Program-made: the position numbers and the translations under genes
Notes under the pieces: model-generated
What the model was told of the DNA's origin: nothing
Seen by the model: the letters and a program-made list of their open reading frames with translations, nothing else
Databases searched by the model: none
In this document: in pieces, positions 12,501-24,283 of the stretch
Numbering within the stretch: position 1 is the first letter of the stretch
Layout: every line of letters begins with the position of its first letter
DNA from: Podospora pseudoanserina
Lineage: Eukaryota > Ascomycota > Sordariomycetes > Sordariales > Podosporaceae
Direction of reading: 5' to 3'
NCBI RefSeq assembly: GCF_035222485.1
Contig: NC_085920.1
Coordinates: forward strand, 1,550,001-1,614,000
Length of the DNA stretch: 64,000 bases

Positions 12501-12833
12501 AACGGCACCAACGGCAACTCCCAGGAGACAGGGGAGGAGGAACTGGGGCAGAACTGGGAGGAGATTTTGCCGCCTATTCCGCTCAACTTGACTGCCCCGG
12601 GCACTCAGCCCGAGGCGGTAAACTCTCCGACGACGGCAGGGGATACAGCGGCGCAGAGGTTGGAGAAGGCCGCTGCTGCTATGGAGATGCCGGTGATGGG
12701 TGGCCATACTAACGGCAATGGGGCGGTGGTTGGTGAAGAGAGGAAGAGCCTGAAGAGGAGACATGAGGAGGGGGATGAGGGAGGGGATTTGGATTCAGGT
12801 GAGTGGAGGAGGAAGAGTTTTAGGCAGTGTTGA
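9532..12833 (+). CDS. abaA: TEA/ATTS-domain transcription factor, AbaA/Tec1 type
   Basis: AbaA-type TEA factors bind CATTCY-like sites and control conidiophore or asexual development in many ascomycetes. Exons 9532-9982, 10043-10255 and 10378-12833 give 1039 residues. The TEA domain spans all three exons. Key pieces are DKTDQKWTDVLEWGFIDALL, LLIPQMKRKKYTMKQ, FGRNMLIGEYLWIYY and RHRKQVSSHIQVLKQFF, a recognition helix nearly identical to AbaA. Exon 3 continues through a conserved region to a Ser/Thr/Pro/His-rich activation-like tail. The first intron is exactly 60 nt and has no stop in frame, so retention would insert 20 residues between ID and LLLIPQ. The second intron is 122 nt. The bases around 11100-11210 read as low-quality protein and end in a CTTTCCAG acceptor-like site, so another small intron there is possible. 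ATG 9532 is the first in frame. Confidence 0.88.
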
Positions 12834-13514
12834 TTTTTCTTTTATTTGATTTTTTTCAGCCTTCTTCGTGTTAGTTAGTTTTTTTTTTTTGGTCCGGTTG
12901 GCTGGTTGGCTGATTATTCTCTGGCGTTCCCGCTTTGATCCTGGGCGGTCCTTTTTCCTCTTTTCTTTTTCTCTGGGAACTTGGCCCCTTGGCTATGCTT
13001 TTTACTATCTTCAGGGGACGACATACCTTACCCTTTTCACGTCTAATGATGGGTCATCTTATTACCTAAAGCTATATCATATATCATGATGAACGAAGAA
13101 GCGAAGCAAGTTGGGATAAGTAATTAGCTCACGTATTATCGCCTTGCCCCCAGACCCTTCTAAGGGTATTAATGGGGGCGGATGATGATAATGAAATCAT
13201 AAAAAAAAAAAACCAATACCTCATAAGTGACAACCCTGCACAGTGATATATGATCAACCTTGTGTATTCAATCTTGTCCTCAATTTTTAAGTGAATTCCA
13301 ATCCCATAACTCCACCTAATGCGATGCAATCAATGCAATTTACCCTCCCAAATACCTTAGCAAAAGAAAGATTTCGATAACTAAACTAGGAAAGAAAAAG
13401 ACAAGAGAAAGTAGTGGTATATCCTCCATTAGCCATATCCCATCCTTCATGACATAATCCCATCAAAGCTGTTGCGTGTGCGTGTGCTCATTCTTTTTAT
13501 ATGTCCAAAAGATT
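12834..13514. other. Convergent 3' flanks of the TEA gene and the secreted-protein gene
   Basis: This is T-rich then A-rich non-coding DNA between two convergent stop codons. No gene or structured RNA was recognised. A perfect ATGATGA occurs near 13086 but no CTGA follows at snoRNA distance. Confidence 0.5.
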
Positions 13515-15149
13515 TCAACCATAAAAAGGGGGGGGGGGGGGGGGGTTACACACCTCCTGACTGGCTGTGGCTGTGGCGGTGGCGGTGGAGGCAGTCGCCG
13601 TCTTGGGAACTGTCACTGTCACGAAGCTCGTGGGTACAGTCACGGTGACGTAGAAGACGCCGTCTTCCCTGCCTGGATTGGAGCCAGCACCATCTGTTGG
13701 TTTTGGTGATGTGGTGCTAGTTTCAAGACTGCTTGATGGGCTGGGAGCAATAGTCTCAGTCCCCTCCGTAGGCTTTGGCGCGATAGAAGAAGAATCAGCT
13801 CCATCCGTAGGTGTTGGTACCGTCGGGGAAGAAGCCGGTGTTGTCTGGGTCTGAGTGGGAGCCACAGTAGAGGTCGGCGGCGCCGGTCCGTCATTCTCCT
13901 CCTCCTCCTCCTCATCATCATCATCATCCTCAGGCACCGCCTCCTCCTCAAGATACCTCCTCTGCCCGTCCAAAATCTCCATCGAAAACGGCACCGGCGG
14001 CTTAGTCTCCTTCCCGATCAGCCCCGCAAGTGGAATATTCGCCTTGTCGACGCTCACCCTCCCCTCTCGTGTGCCAGGAAAGAACTTTGCCGAGGACCTG
14101 TTGCTACCGCCGAACCCAGCCTGGGGTACCTTCACCATAAACGGCTGGACCATCTGCCTCTGGATACCACGGAACTCGGCCGGCTGCTTCGAGTCAAATT
14201 TGACCCTGTTGCGGAAACGCTTCTTGCTGTTGAGGATACCGCTAAAGGGGGAGGAGGACTTGCCGCCCTTACCGCAGGTGGGCCCTTTGACCGCACCCAG
14301 GGAGTCGTCGCAGGGGTCGACAATCTTGTAGTCGACGACGCCGGTGTAGATCTCGGGAACGGTGACAAAGTACTCTCCAAAGTCGGAAGAATTGGCGTGG
14401 AAGCTAGCTGGGGGGACGGCAGCGCCGGGCTTGTTCATGTCGGGCCAGTCCCAGATCCAGAGCACGGTGAGAACATCGCCCGGCTTGGCGTCGAGGGGGA
14501 TTTGAAGGTCGGACTGGCATCTCAGGGCCTCGGACTGGGTGATTTCGTCCTTGCGGTACCTGGAAATGCCTTCCGGGTCGCCAGTAGCTGGAATAGGCTC
14601 GTGGCACTGGCCGTCGTCGTAGTTGCGGGTGGCGAGAAGACGGCCCTTTCCGTTACCACCTTTGCCATCGGCGGTCCAGGTGTGGAGGACATCGGTCAGG
14701 GTTGTTTTGGAAAGATCGTTCTCGTATGTGCCATAGAGGTAGATAGTGCCGCGGTTGATAGGCTTGTTGGGGTTGGCGCCATCAGCTCTGGTGACGTGGC
14801 CGTTCTCGAGGTAAAAGATGGAGACAAAGTCACCAGGAGCTACCTTGAGCATAGGAAACTTTTCAGAGTAGCTTGAGCTGCCGAGTGGGCCTTGGCTTTT
14901 CCTGACGATGGGGTGGTCGTGCATGATGAGCTTTCCCGTCGATAAGCCATTTGGGGGAAGGAGGTAATCGAATTGCTCTCTGGGGTTCTCCCGATCAATA
15001 TGAGCTCTGTCGAAGCCCTCCTCGCCGATGAAGGTACCGTTGGTAGCGATACGACGGGTCGATTCTGGCCAGGAGTGGCCTTTTGCTGTCTCGAAGAGGG
15101 CGAGGAGTGCTGCGGTCAAGAGACCGCTTCTTGGCGATGTTAACCTCAT
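13515..15149 (-). CDS. Secreted protein with predicted N-terminal His (DUF7492-like)
   Basis: A single open frame of 544 residues starts from the ATG at 15149, which directly begins a signal peptide (SGLLTAALLALFETAKG). An in-frame upstream ATG at 15377 would add 76 residues and bury the signal. Predicted cleavage after AKG leaves HSWPES as the mature N-terminus. A first-residue His is the hallmark of copper His-brace enzymes such as LPMOs. The core (residues about 25-310) has HDHPIVRK, FVSIFYLENGHVT, LHTWTADGKGGNGKGR, a Cys pair and a VLWIWDWPDMN motif. I recall this as a fungal domain of unknown function, probably DUF7492. After it come a basic linker, an acidic run of Asp/Glu, a Ser/Thr/Pro-rich spacer and VTVTVP repeats, like a cell-wall or O-glycosylated tail. 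The extreme C-terminus is encoded by an 18-base C run and is uncertain. Confidence 0.78.
   Translation of the reverse strand: MRLTSPRSGLLTAALLALFETAKGHSWPESTRRIATNGTFIGEEGFDRAHIDRENPREQFDYLLPPNGLSTGKLIMHDHPIVRKSQGPLGSSSYSEKFPMLKVAPGDFVSIFYLENGHVTRADGANPNKPINRGTIYLYGTYENDLSKTTLTDVLHTWTADGKGGNGKGRLLATRNYDDGQCHEPIPATGDPEGISRYRKDEITQSEALRCQSDLQIPLDAKPGDVLTVLWIWDWPDMNKPGAAVPPASFHANSSDFGEYFVTVPEIYTGVVDYKIVDPCDDSLGAVKGPTCGKGGKSSSPFSGILNSKKRFRNRVKFDSKQPAEFRGIQRQMVQPFMVKVPQAGFGGSNRSSAKFFPGTREGRVSVDKANIPLAGLIGKETKPPVPFSMEILDGQRRYLEEEAVPEDDDDDEEEEEENDGPAPPTSTVAPTQTQTTPASSPTVPTPTDGADSSSIAPKPTEGTETIAPSPSSSLETSTTSPKPTDGAGSNPGREDGVFYVTVTVPTSFVTVTVPKTATASTATATATASQEVCNPPPPPPFYG
13528..13545. repeat. 18-base G homopolymer at the 3' end of the secreted-protein gene
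   Basis: Eighteen consecutive G (C on the coding strand) encode the last Pro residues of the open frame just before its stop. Any change in length shifts the final frame. A GTGTGT sequence just upstream could instead be a splice donor that puts the run inside an intron. Confidence 0.9.
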
Positions 15150-16964
15150 GGTTGGTCTGTCGTTTTCGTCTGGTGTATAAGCGGCTCTCGGAACAAACTC
15201 GTAGTGAGACAAACTTTCGAGATATGTTGAAAAAGCCGAGTGTTCAAGGTGTTGTAGTTCGTTGCAGTGTTCGTTGTGTCGATAGGGAAAGTTCGTAAAC
15301 CGGAAAGAATTCCGACAAGAGGAAAAAGGATTAGAATGCTTTAGTATCCTGGGATAGTCGAAGCGGCCAGCGAGCACAATAGCAGTCAGACCAGCTGGCT
15401 TTGTGTTGAATAAAATGAGGGAAATGGCGCCAACAATGGGCTATAATTCCATTGTCACGACCAGCGTCAAGGCCTTGTCAGGGACAACAAAGGAGAAGAA
15501 CAGCGGCTTGGTTGCGCCGCCACCAACTTGCAAGTCGAGAAGGAAGGTGCTTCTTCTGATAACGAAGGCCAGTGAAGCTGTTGGCAGTACAATGAAGTTG
15601 GCGATAGTTCAAAGGTCCGCAACCAAGGTAGTACTCCGTGACCGTGATCAAAAGACTTAGAAAAGGTACCCAAAAGGAAATATGACGAGAAAATAGAAGA
15701 GTAAGAAAGTTGGGGGCTGCAGAAGGTAGATATCAAATTACCCCTACGTTTGGAACCTTGCGGCAAAAGTACACATGTGAGTTGCAACAAAGGTGAGAGA
15801 AACAAAGGACTTGTTCCATGTGGCCGGGACGGAGAGTAAAAGGGACCGGCAGCATGGCACTACCACACAACACAGACGCGCAAGCAACGGAAGTTATCAT
15901 CAGACCGCAGACTCTCCAGGGCCATCTCGCGCCGGAGCCAGCAGGGGGTCGTGACCAAGAAGTCGAGGAAACAGACGAAAAGCGACGAAAACGAACGAAA
16001 AGAAGGCCTCAGATCAGGTTGGCGAGATGAGCAAGAAACACACTTCATTCGATATGCCGGGACGGTCATGCTGCAGCCCAGAGCAGCGGCAGGCGCTGTC
16101 TGTCCACGTCCCATGTCGTTGCCAGCGAGGAAGGTGAACCATCTCGATGTATTGGATGGTGTTGCATCGAGGCTCTTTGTAAGGCGACAAGTACCTCTGC
16201 TGCAAAACCAGTAGGAAAAGTGACTTGCCAACGCAGGGGCCACTCTTATAGACACAAGGACAGCCACTCGAACCATCCACTCGCGGCAAAGCTCAGATTG
16301 GCGATGGTGAAAAGCGGGTCTGAGCGGTTGCAACTTCAAGAGCCGAGCTGCGAGTGATTGGATGCACACCACCACACTGGAAACACACTAACGCCCTTTG
16401 GCACCACAGAATATCATCAAGCGCGCTGCCCTTGTTCTTCCCATTTTCTTTCATCTTGCGATGTTGCACAGCGCGCTACGAAACAACGTTCCTTTGTTGT
16501 CTATTTTAGCCCTTTTGCCGCTTGCCGCCCGTCAAAGCGAGATTGGAACTTTCTTATTTATGACTCCCCCCGAGGCGCCGGATAGCACTAGACAATTTGC
16601 CTCTTGGTCTTCTTCAGATCTAGACTGCCGCTTTCCCTACGGATGAACAGATGACAAGCATTGGATTGACAACTTTGACGGAATCAAGCTTCAGTCGCAC
16701 AGACACACGACACCAAAGAAACGGTTTTATCCGCAGCCAGTCGTTGATCTCTGCCAGGGTTTATCTGCCATGTCTCACCACCACCCCCTGCCTGTCATGC
16801 GTTCGTCAATGTGTGGAGTGGAATATCACCCGGTATGATCTCCCCTGTGCCGTCTATTTGACGACACTTCTCCCTTTCAATCTTGGCTCTTTTTTGCATT
16901 GATGTAAAAGTTTTCTATTGTTGGCAATAGGGTACTCGTCATCCTGCTTCTAAACACTCCATCT
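15150..16964. other. Upstream region of the secreted-protein gene, downstream of cyclophilin H
   Basis: These 1.8 kb hold the promoter of the secreted-protein gene and the 3' flank of the cyclophilin gene, both on the minus strand. An 82-codon plus-strand frame at 16398-16646 begins with a hydrophobic stretch but has no homology I can name and no supporting splice signals. Nothing else is supported. Confidence 0.45.
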
Positions 16965-17819
16965 CTACATCTCTCCACACTGAGCGATAACCACGTCCAG
17001 GTTCGGCACATCCTTCCCCTTGTATCCCGTTTTCGTATTCTCCATTTTCTTGACCACATCCATCCCATCCACCACCTGCCCAAACACCACATGCTTGTTG
17101 TCCAAAAATGGCGTTGGCACCGTCGTGATGAAGAACTGGCTGCCGTTTGTATTTGGCCCTGCGTTCTGTTTTCATGTCAGCCCTTCACTTCACCACCAGT
17201 ATAAAAGCAGGGCGACACCTACAGCCATACTCAACAACCCAGCCTTATCATGCTTCAGCGTAAAATTCTCATCCGCAAAGGACTTGGTCCCGTAGATACA
17301 CGTCGACCCGGTGCCATCCCCATTGAGGAAGTCACCGCCCTGGCACATGAAATTGGGGATGATTCTGTGGAACTTGGAACCCTTGTAGCCCTGGGGCCGG
17401 TTTTGGTTGTTCTTGTGCTCGCCGGTGCAGAACTGGCGGAAGTTCTCGGCTGTCCTGGGGACCACATTGGCAAAGAGTTCGAAGGTGATGCGGCCGAGGG
17501 GTTCACCTGGTGAGTGGGTCAGCACAAGCACTCAGATGGGACGAAAAGGAAGGGACAAGTACCGCCAAGAGTGATGTCGAAGAAGACGCTGTATGAGAGG
17601 TCAGTATGGGTTCAAATGTGAGGCAGTGAGTGGAGGATGGGGTGGAAGGTTGTCAGATTCCATGGATGGCAGGCGTAGTAAGGGTTCACCATCATGACAT
17701 GAGCTTCAATGCTCAGCCACCGCTTGCAAAGAAACCCAGCGAATGGTGAGGAAAGTGGAAACAAAAAGAACATGGACTTACAGGGGATTCCCCGACGCTG
17801 GGAGTACAGTAGGCGGCAT
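16965..17819 (-). CDS. cyp3: Peptidyl-prolyl cis-trans isomerase H (spliceosomal cyclophilin)
   Basis: Cyclophilin H binds the U4/U6-60K protein of the spliceosomal tri-snRNP and catalyses proline isomerisation. Exons on the minus strand are 17782-17819, 17563-17588, 17223-17506 and 16965-17165, giving 182 residues, the usual length. The protein reads from [20 protein letters not shown] through [58 protein letters not shown] and FADENFTL to VVIAQCGEM. The catalytic Arg (FHRII), Phe (NFMCQGGDF) and the QFFIT and HVVFG motifs are all present. The NPxVFFDI start and the VIAQCGEM end are typical of the H subfamily rather than cytosolic CypA. The first intron, at 193 nt, is unusually long. The very short second exon (26 nt) makes automated prediction error-prone. 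Confidence 0.93.
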
Positions 17820-18349
17820 GGTGACTGTATCAATCTACTACTTTGGGATAAGTAAAGAATGTAAACGTGGTGTAAGTGATTGATGGGGCGCTGTTCAGTG
17901 AGTGAAGTGAAGCTGCTGGCAACAGGCTGCAGGGATTGAGTGGTGGTTGGCGCTCCTTGGCAGGTGCCACCTGGACAGGCAGCTGGCAAGCCTCCAAGCT
18001 CACCCTTTGAGCTCCCAGTGGCTCGTAGAGCCTGGCATCAACTTACGAGGAAAGAGTAAATCTGTGCTGAGCTGAGAACTGAATCTTCCATTGCTCGCAA
18101 ATTCCGACTTCTCCCAATAATGAACATTTCCTTCCAGCCAACACTCTCTTACTCTTGGCTTTCCAACAGAGTAGCACTCACAGAGCTCAAAGTTCCAAGA
18201 GGATATATCGACGAAAAAGATTGGAAACATTTTTGGCCGAACATCATGTGTTATTCCAGGGAGACTAACCGCCGCTATCACATATACCTCAAAGATTCTC
18301 CTCCAGATTCGTTTCATCATAGTTCATATACATCAAAACACTCCAGCAC
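17820..18349. other. Intergenic, cyclophilin H promoter and permease 3' flank
   Basis: This 530-bp gap between two minus-strand genes holds the cyclophilin H promoter and the permease 3' untranslated region. No gene is supported. Confidence 0.5.
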
Positions 18350-20063
18350 TCATCTCCCAAAACAACTCCCTTCAACAGCCCTCAGAGGAATATATGTGAT
18401 GAAAGTAAAAGCAAAACCCAGCCAAACACCCACATCAGCGCCGTGCCCCTCCCCGCCACACAACCTAGCAATCACCCCCGTGTACCATTCCTGAGACATC
18501 CCCAGAGCAACACCCACAACGCCAACCAGGCAAGAAGCAATGGCTGCGAACCCCGGTGGTAAAAGCTCTGGCTTGTGAATATCCCCCACATCATACCCTG
18601 AAAATCCACGTAGTCCTCCGCGGAATAAAAAGTGTTCCACAAGGGCAATGGCAATATAGATCGAAAGCCAATATCCCGTGCTCAACACGAATGTCTCGAG
18701 CCAGGTTTCGAAGAGGTTGTACCCAGGAATACCAATCCCAACATACACTGCCGTCCCAAAGATAGTCCACACGAAGCGCGGCACTTGCTGAGTCTGTTTC
18801 GCCAATGCCTGCAACGAGAATGAGACCGAATAGATATTGGGGCAGTTGGTCGCAATGATCGAGAGCGCCACCAGGATAAGACAGGCCTTGTCAAACCCAG
18901 GTTCAACATTCGGCGTCAACACAGCCGCCATGAGACCTCCAACACCTGCGTTCTCATAGTGCTTTTGGTATTCCTCATTCTTGACCAGAGCCGTAGAAAT
19001 AGCAGCCCCGAGGAGCATGACAAATATAAGAGGAAACGTCAGTCCAGAAAACACCCAGAGAAAGGTAGACCTGGTTGATCGTGTCGAGGGCTGATAGACA
19101 CTATAATCAGCCGAGTATGCCGACCAACCGACAGCAAACCCAAATACAGCTCCGATGTATGAAAGAACAGCTCCCCTCTCACTTGGCCCCGTGGCCAGAG
19201 GCAGGAGGCTGTCGAACTCTCCGGATTTTATGAAAGCTCCCATGACAACAAGAAAAACCACAAAGCACGGAATCCACGCGTACCGTTCGTAAAAGTGAAC
19301 AGCTTTGTAACCCAACAAGCAGATAATCAGCGTTGCCAAAGACACAATGAGAATCCCGGCCCAGCCGGGAATATCAGGGTTGACGGCCTTCAACAGCTGA
19401 GCTCCAACGATGGCATTGACAGATGCCCACCCAAGACAGGTGATAATCTGAAATATCGCGACTACCTTGGGTCAGCAGCTATGGTTATTCACACAGAACT
19501 TGGACGACTCACTAAGTTTGACCGCATAATGTCCAAACCAAAACCTGGACAGAATAATCTGTCTTAACCCAAACTTTGGCCCAAAAAGTGCAAAGAAGCA
19601 AACGGGGAGAACTCCGAGTATGTTGACGAGTACAATAATCAACGCGGCATCCACAAAGCCCAGTCCAAAGATTGGCACGGCCACGGCCCCCAGAGCAAAA
19701 GTAGGCATCCCCATGTTGGCTGCCAGCCACTATATTCACAGCTTATGTCAGTCTTTGAACTTGTATCGTATATTTGGGTTAACAGAAGACAGGACCTACC
19801 ACGCCGCCCATCTTGGAAGCCCTTGTATCTCTCCTCTCATCCTCCGGCACCCGCTCAACACCCCGCTCTTCCACGCCATAACTACCGGCAAACCTTTGAA
19901 GCCTAGAAAAGAACCAGCTCTTGTCGCTCTCAAGGACAACACCTTCTCTGCTGCTGGAAGCGGTGATGAAACCTTCATCGCCGGTGTCTGATGCGCGGGT
20001 CTTTTCGTGGGTGTAACTTTCGATGTCCGTTTTCGACTGCGGTGGAAATGTGGACAGGCCCAT
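18350..20063 (-). CDS. Purine-cytosine permease, NCS1 family (Fcy2/FcyB type)
   Basis: This is a plasma-membrane proton symporter of the nucleobase-cation-symport-1 family, fungal Fcy branch, expected to import cytosine and purines. Minus-strand exons 19800-20063, 19513-19729 and 18350-19461 give 530 residues, the family norm. A soluble acidic N-terminus of about 85 residues leads into WLAANMGMPTFALG, the conserved first membrane segment. About twelve hydrophobic segments follow. Family motifs include GFVDAALIIVLVNILGVLP, FGPKFGLRQIILSRFWFGHY, VGWSAYSADYSVYQP and a C-terminal FGR. Intron 2 is 51 nt, and the join HYAVKL to IAIFQIITCLGWASVNAIVG restores the classic TM3 sequence. Substrate specificity cannot be told from the sequence alone. 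Confidence 0.92.
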
Positions 20064-21993
20064 TGTGTTGCTATTCGAACAAAAATATAGTGGATAAATA
20101 CACCAGGAAAACTTAGATACTGCCGGTAGTCTAAGAACACAGGCCCTGGAAAGGATGTAAGAATACAAGGGGAAGTCCTCAGAACTGGAAAGCACAGGGC
20201 AACCTAACGTAGCTGCCTTGCAGATATATGTATTCTGATATTCAGGAAAAGAACTCTGCAGGGAAGGAACTTTGCAAAGGTGGGAAAGAGGGACAGGCAA
20301 GGTGGTGAAGGGAATCACTGCATAAGGCCAAGAGACACGCATGCTCGCCCCTTCCTTCCATGCTTCTGCCCGTGGCCATGGTGACTACGGGCTGCTGTGT
20401 ATCGCGGAACAGATGCATGCCATCGGCTGCATGGTGATAACACTCTTTCCTCGGTATAGTAGAGGGGAAGTGAAGATGATGATGGCCCGGGTTACCCCAA
20501 CAACGCCACTGTGTCTCAGTTCTCCCGGTTCGCCCCGGGGCTCTGGGTTAGGAGACTCGTCGGTTGACGGTTGACTGGAATGTAGTCAACATTCATGAGC
20601 ACTACATCAAGATAACCACCACAAAGATCATCACTTAAGAGGAGAAGCCCCGTGCAACCGCACGTCAGCACCACCCCAACCACAAAACCACGTTGTCGAC
20701 CTTCCACTGGTCCGCTCGCAAAAACGAAAAAAAATCCCATCATCACACACAGCCTTTTCCAGAACCAAGAAACAATAACAAGCGCCATGTTTGCCCCCTC
20801 CAGCGTCAAGCCAGACCTACCCGTCCACCATGTAAGCTTTTGTCCCACGTTGCACACCCCATACCAAGCCCGCGCCAATATATTCCCTCTCCACGACATG
20901 AAGCTATACCCCCAAGATGGAGAACCAACCGCAGTAAGCAGCACCCTCGCATCTCATGCAATGCAAGCGCACCTCCTTCTGGTACTTTTACCCATCCATG
21001 CCCAAAGTCCTGGATCTAGTAGTGATGATAAGATGGCCCCAACTTCCCATCCCACTGCCGGTACCTTTGTCATTGGTCTAAAACAATGTTACACGCAACT
21101 AAACAGAAAATAGAAGAAACGGGAAGGAACCGCCCCTCAACTCCCGGATTCCCTTCCCGCGTCTATCTACTATACTTTGCCTTTTAGATCCGAGCAGTCA
21201 AATCAGGAGCTTTGGTAAATCTTACCGTAGACAGGTGGGTGGTATATGACGGGTGCTGTGAGATTTTAGTCAAGGGGAGCTAGTAAGTGAGAGTGTTACA
21301 TACACAAAACCGACATACCCAGATCTCACCTAGCTTGGCTTTACAGATCAACAAGATGACAAGCCGATCACCGACTTTTGCATTTCGCAATGAACCCTTC
21401 CAAAGGACCTATCCCACTAATCCAAGCTTGATCGCCATCTCAAAAGAACTCACTCGTCTATCTCCAACATATCCCCTTCTCTGCCAGGATGCAGTGTAAC
21501 CACCACAACCCTCCCTCCTGGCCCCCATGTCTTGTTTCGCCTTGTCTCGTCTCTCTTTTCCTCTTGTATACACTCGGCCCGCCTCACCGCTTCTCTCCCC
21601 CCCCCCACTCTCTCTCTCTTTTCAAGTTGAAACAGAAACATCTCATCTCACTGACGGTTGTCCTACCAAAAACACGTTTGGATCGAAAGACCCCAAGGAA
21701 CATATAGAACAAATCCCAGTCTCGGATCTTAATTGGACAACGCACACACCACTGGGTTCACAGAAGAAAAGGGGGGTTTTGATACAGCAGATAATACCAC
21801 CGCAGAAGAGTGCATTGCATACATGCTGTCTACTTTGACATTACATCCAACTTGCCATATCTCGCTGCCAAATCTGAGGTTCCAAAAACCTGTCATGTGC
21901 GACCATAACCCTCAGCCTCGGCATGATTTCCCCCCCTTTTTCTCATAGCGTACAACCTTTACATCACCCACCCCACCCATAAGACAAGCTCTC
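20064..21993. other. Intergenic region upstream of the permease, downstream of DUS3
   Basis: This 1.9-kb stretch holds the permease promoter and the DUS3 3' flank. A plus-strand ATG at 20787 in good context starts a short frame broken by two GTAAGC donor-like sites. I could not assemble a convincing gene from it. The rest shows only short unrelated frames. Confidence 0.45.
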
Positions 21994-24283
21994 TCAACCC
22001 TCCGCCTCGATCTCATACGAGTTTGACTTGTGCTTAGGCGTAAAAGAAAACGTAGCAGGTGCCGGGCCGAGGAACATCTCACTAGAATATCAAACAAAAC
22101 ATCAGCAAACAGCCCCACAACAGATCGAAACTGACATGAACAAACCTGATCTTGATCCAATCCTTATAATCCTTACTCGCAAGCAACGTCTCAAGCTCAT
22201 TTCTTCCCTTGTACGCCGGCGGCCTCTCATTGATACTCGGCGGCAGATACTCCAGCAGCCCAATAGGAACATACCGGCTGAAGAAGCTCAAAAACTCCAG
22301 CAGGAACCTCCTCGTGTAGTTGATCCCCAGCTCGTCTGACCCCCAAGCCTCCATTCCATACCGGGCAAATTTCTCAATGTACCCCAACCGCTCCGTGGCC
22401 GACTTGTCCAGGTACTGACCAGTCTGGATCTCCTCGTAGATCCAGGGCTTGATGATCGCTCCTCTGCCAATCATGACCGTGTCCACCTTGGCGTTGTCGA
22501 CGTGGTCAAAGTAGTCAATGTGCGAGTAGCAATCGCCGTTGCCAATGAAGAACATCCTCCCGCCATTGGGTAGAGTTCGTTCATCGACTTCGCGAATGGT
22601 GTCGGTGAGGCTGTCAGTTTTCTCGTTCAAGCGCTTGATCATGGCGGCCGTCTCAGCGATGTACTCCCAGTTGGCCGCGCGGGTGTACCGTTGCTGTCTT
22701 GTTCGGCCGTGAAGCGTCACAGCCGCGCAGCCGGGAGCTCCCAGAATATCACGATGCTCCTCACTGCCAAGGGCGAGCCTCTCGATGTTCTTTTGGGCCG
22801 TGAACTTGTCATCACGGACGCCCATTCTGATTTTGGCCGTGATGGGAACGTCATCAGAGACGGCGTTCATGCCTCTGATCATACGCTCCAGCTTGGAGGG
22901 AGCATCCAAGAGGGCAGATCCAGCACCCGACTTGTAGAGCATGTCAATCGGGCAGCCGCAGTTTAGATCGATCAGCCGGAGATGTGGGAGGAAACGAGCC
23001 AAGGCTTCGGTAGACTTGATGGCAACCCAGGGAACGTTGGCTGCAATCTGAGCGCCAAACTTGAGATCCTTCGAGTTGTCGTAACCTTGAGCAACGGGCC
23101 CATCGCCATTGAAGCGAGGGGGTGTGGTCTCACTCTTGTGGGCTCTCATCAGAGTCCAGTCAGACTTGGCACCCTGGAGTAAGGGCATGCCCATGGCCAT
23201 TTCCGAGTAGGTCAACTCGCATCCCAAGTCGACGCAAAGACGGCGGAATGGCAGGTTCCCTTGGGTTGTCAAGGGCGCCAAAGCCGGTGTTTCCCTTCCA
23301 AAGTAAAGCCTCTTCTTCTCCGAGGGCTTAAAAGGTGGCTCGACGTACATTGCCCTGTAGTCCAGCGCCTCAGCACCGCCATCCTTTTGCTTGTGGTGAT
23401 GGTCACGGAAAATCTGAGTATCTTTTTCCAGCCATTTTAGATACTTGTCCGACTTTTCAAACTGGACTCGTTTCCGGGAGAGGTCAATCTTGATCTGGCC
23501 TTCCACGTTGTTCACCACCTCGGTATTGGCGTCACCGGTATCCCCATCGTCGGGGTAAGTGTTGCCATCTTTGTCTGTGAGAACTAGCTCCTTGCGCCCA
23601 TCTTCGTGCTCGACCTCCTTGCTATGACTTGACACAAACAAGCAACGCCAGCCAGACGGGCACTTTCCAAATTTCTCAAGAGTAGGGCATTTTCCTCCAA
23701 AGGTTTCCAGGTCTGCACGGCGGCCCTCCTTCAGGTACTTTCGGATATCATGGAGGCCATTGCACCTCTCACCAAACTTGCAAGACCTGGGAGAGAACTC
23801 GGGAGTCCAGGCAACGGAATTGCAAAGGCGTTGAGCATCAGAAAAGGTGCCAAAGGTTCTCTCCTTGTTTTGGCCTGTCTTCTTTTTCCTCTTTCCTCCT
23901 TTCCCAGCATCGCGACTATCTCCTTGCTGCTGGTGTTCAATGGTGCCTCTTCCCTCAGCCTCATCATCATCAAAGACATCGGGCACAACAACCTTTGCCG
24001 ACTGACCAGGGGCGACGATAAGGTACTCGGCCTTGATGGGGGCGACACCCTTCACTCTGTCCACAGGCGACTTTTTCGTTGTGCCGTTTTGAGTTTCAGC
24101 AGACTCATCAAACCTCTGTCGCTTAGAAGCTGGCTCATCATGAGTGGGTTCCTGCTGCTCAGGGGTGGCCGTATCGTGAATCTCATCCTGCGACCGCTTC
24201 GTTGACTCCTGGGGCTCCATGATCACTTTTCGGATTGGCGATTCTCTCGACCCGGATGTCAACAACTGTGTCTCCGCCGGCAA
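21994..24283 (-). CDS. DUS3: tRNA-dihydrouridine(47) synthase Dus3
   Basis: Dus3 is an FMN- and NADPH-dependent enzyme that reduces uridine 47 in the variable loop of tRNAs, and also modifies some mRNAs. Exon 1 is 22146-24283 and exon 2 is 21994-22081, giving 741 residues. A charged N-terminal tail is followed by two CCCH zinc fingers at about residues 165-220 ([12 protein letters not shown] and [13 protein letters not shown]), a Dus3-specific feature. The catalytic barrel starts near 335 ([20 protein letters not shown]). It contains [20 protein letters not shown] with the catalytic Cys near 440, then [24 protein letters not shown] and [16 protein letters not shown]. Splicing replaces the read-through tail with [19 protein letters not shown], the usual Dus3 ending. 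A second in-frame Met at residue 22 is an alternative start. It diverges from the Kelch gene. Confidence 0.95.

Noticed and set aside
17589-17781. Long first intron of cyclophilin H with ATGATG and CTGA words
   Set aside because: Box C has a mismatch at its last base and no terminal stem could be formed, unlike the MRD1 intron.
20787-21113. Possible small spliced gene starting MFAPSSVKPDLPVHH
   Set aside because: Two GTAAGC donor-like sites are present, but no combination of acceptors gave a continuous recognisable protein.
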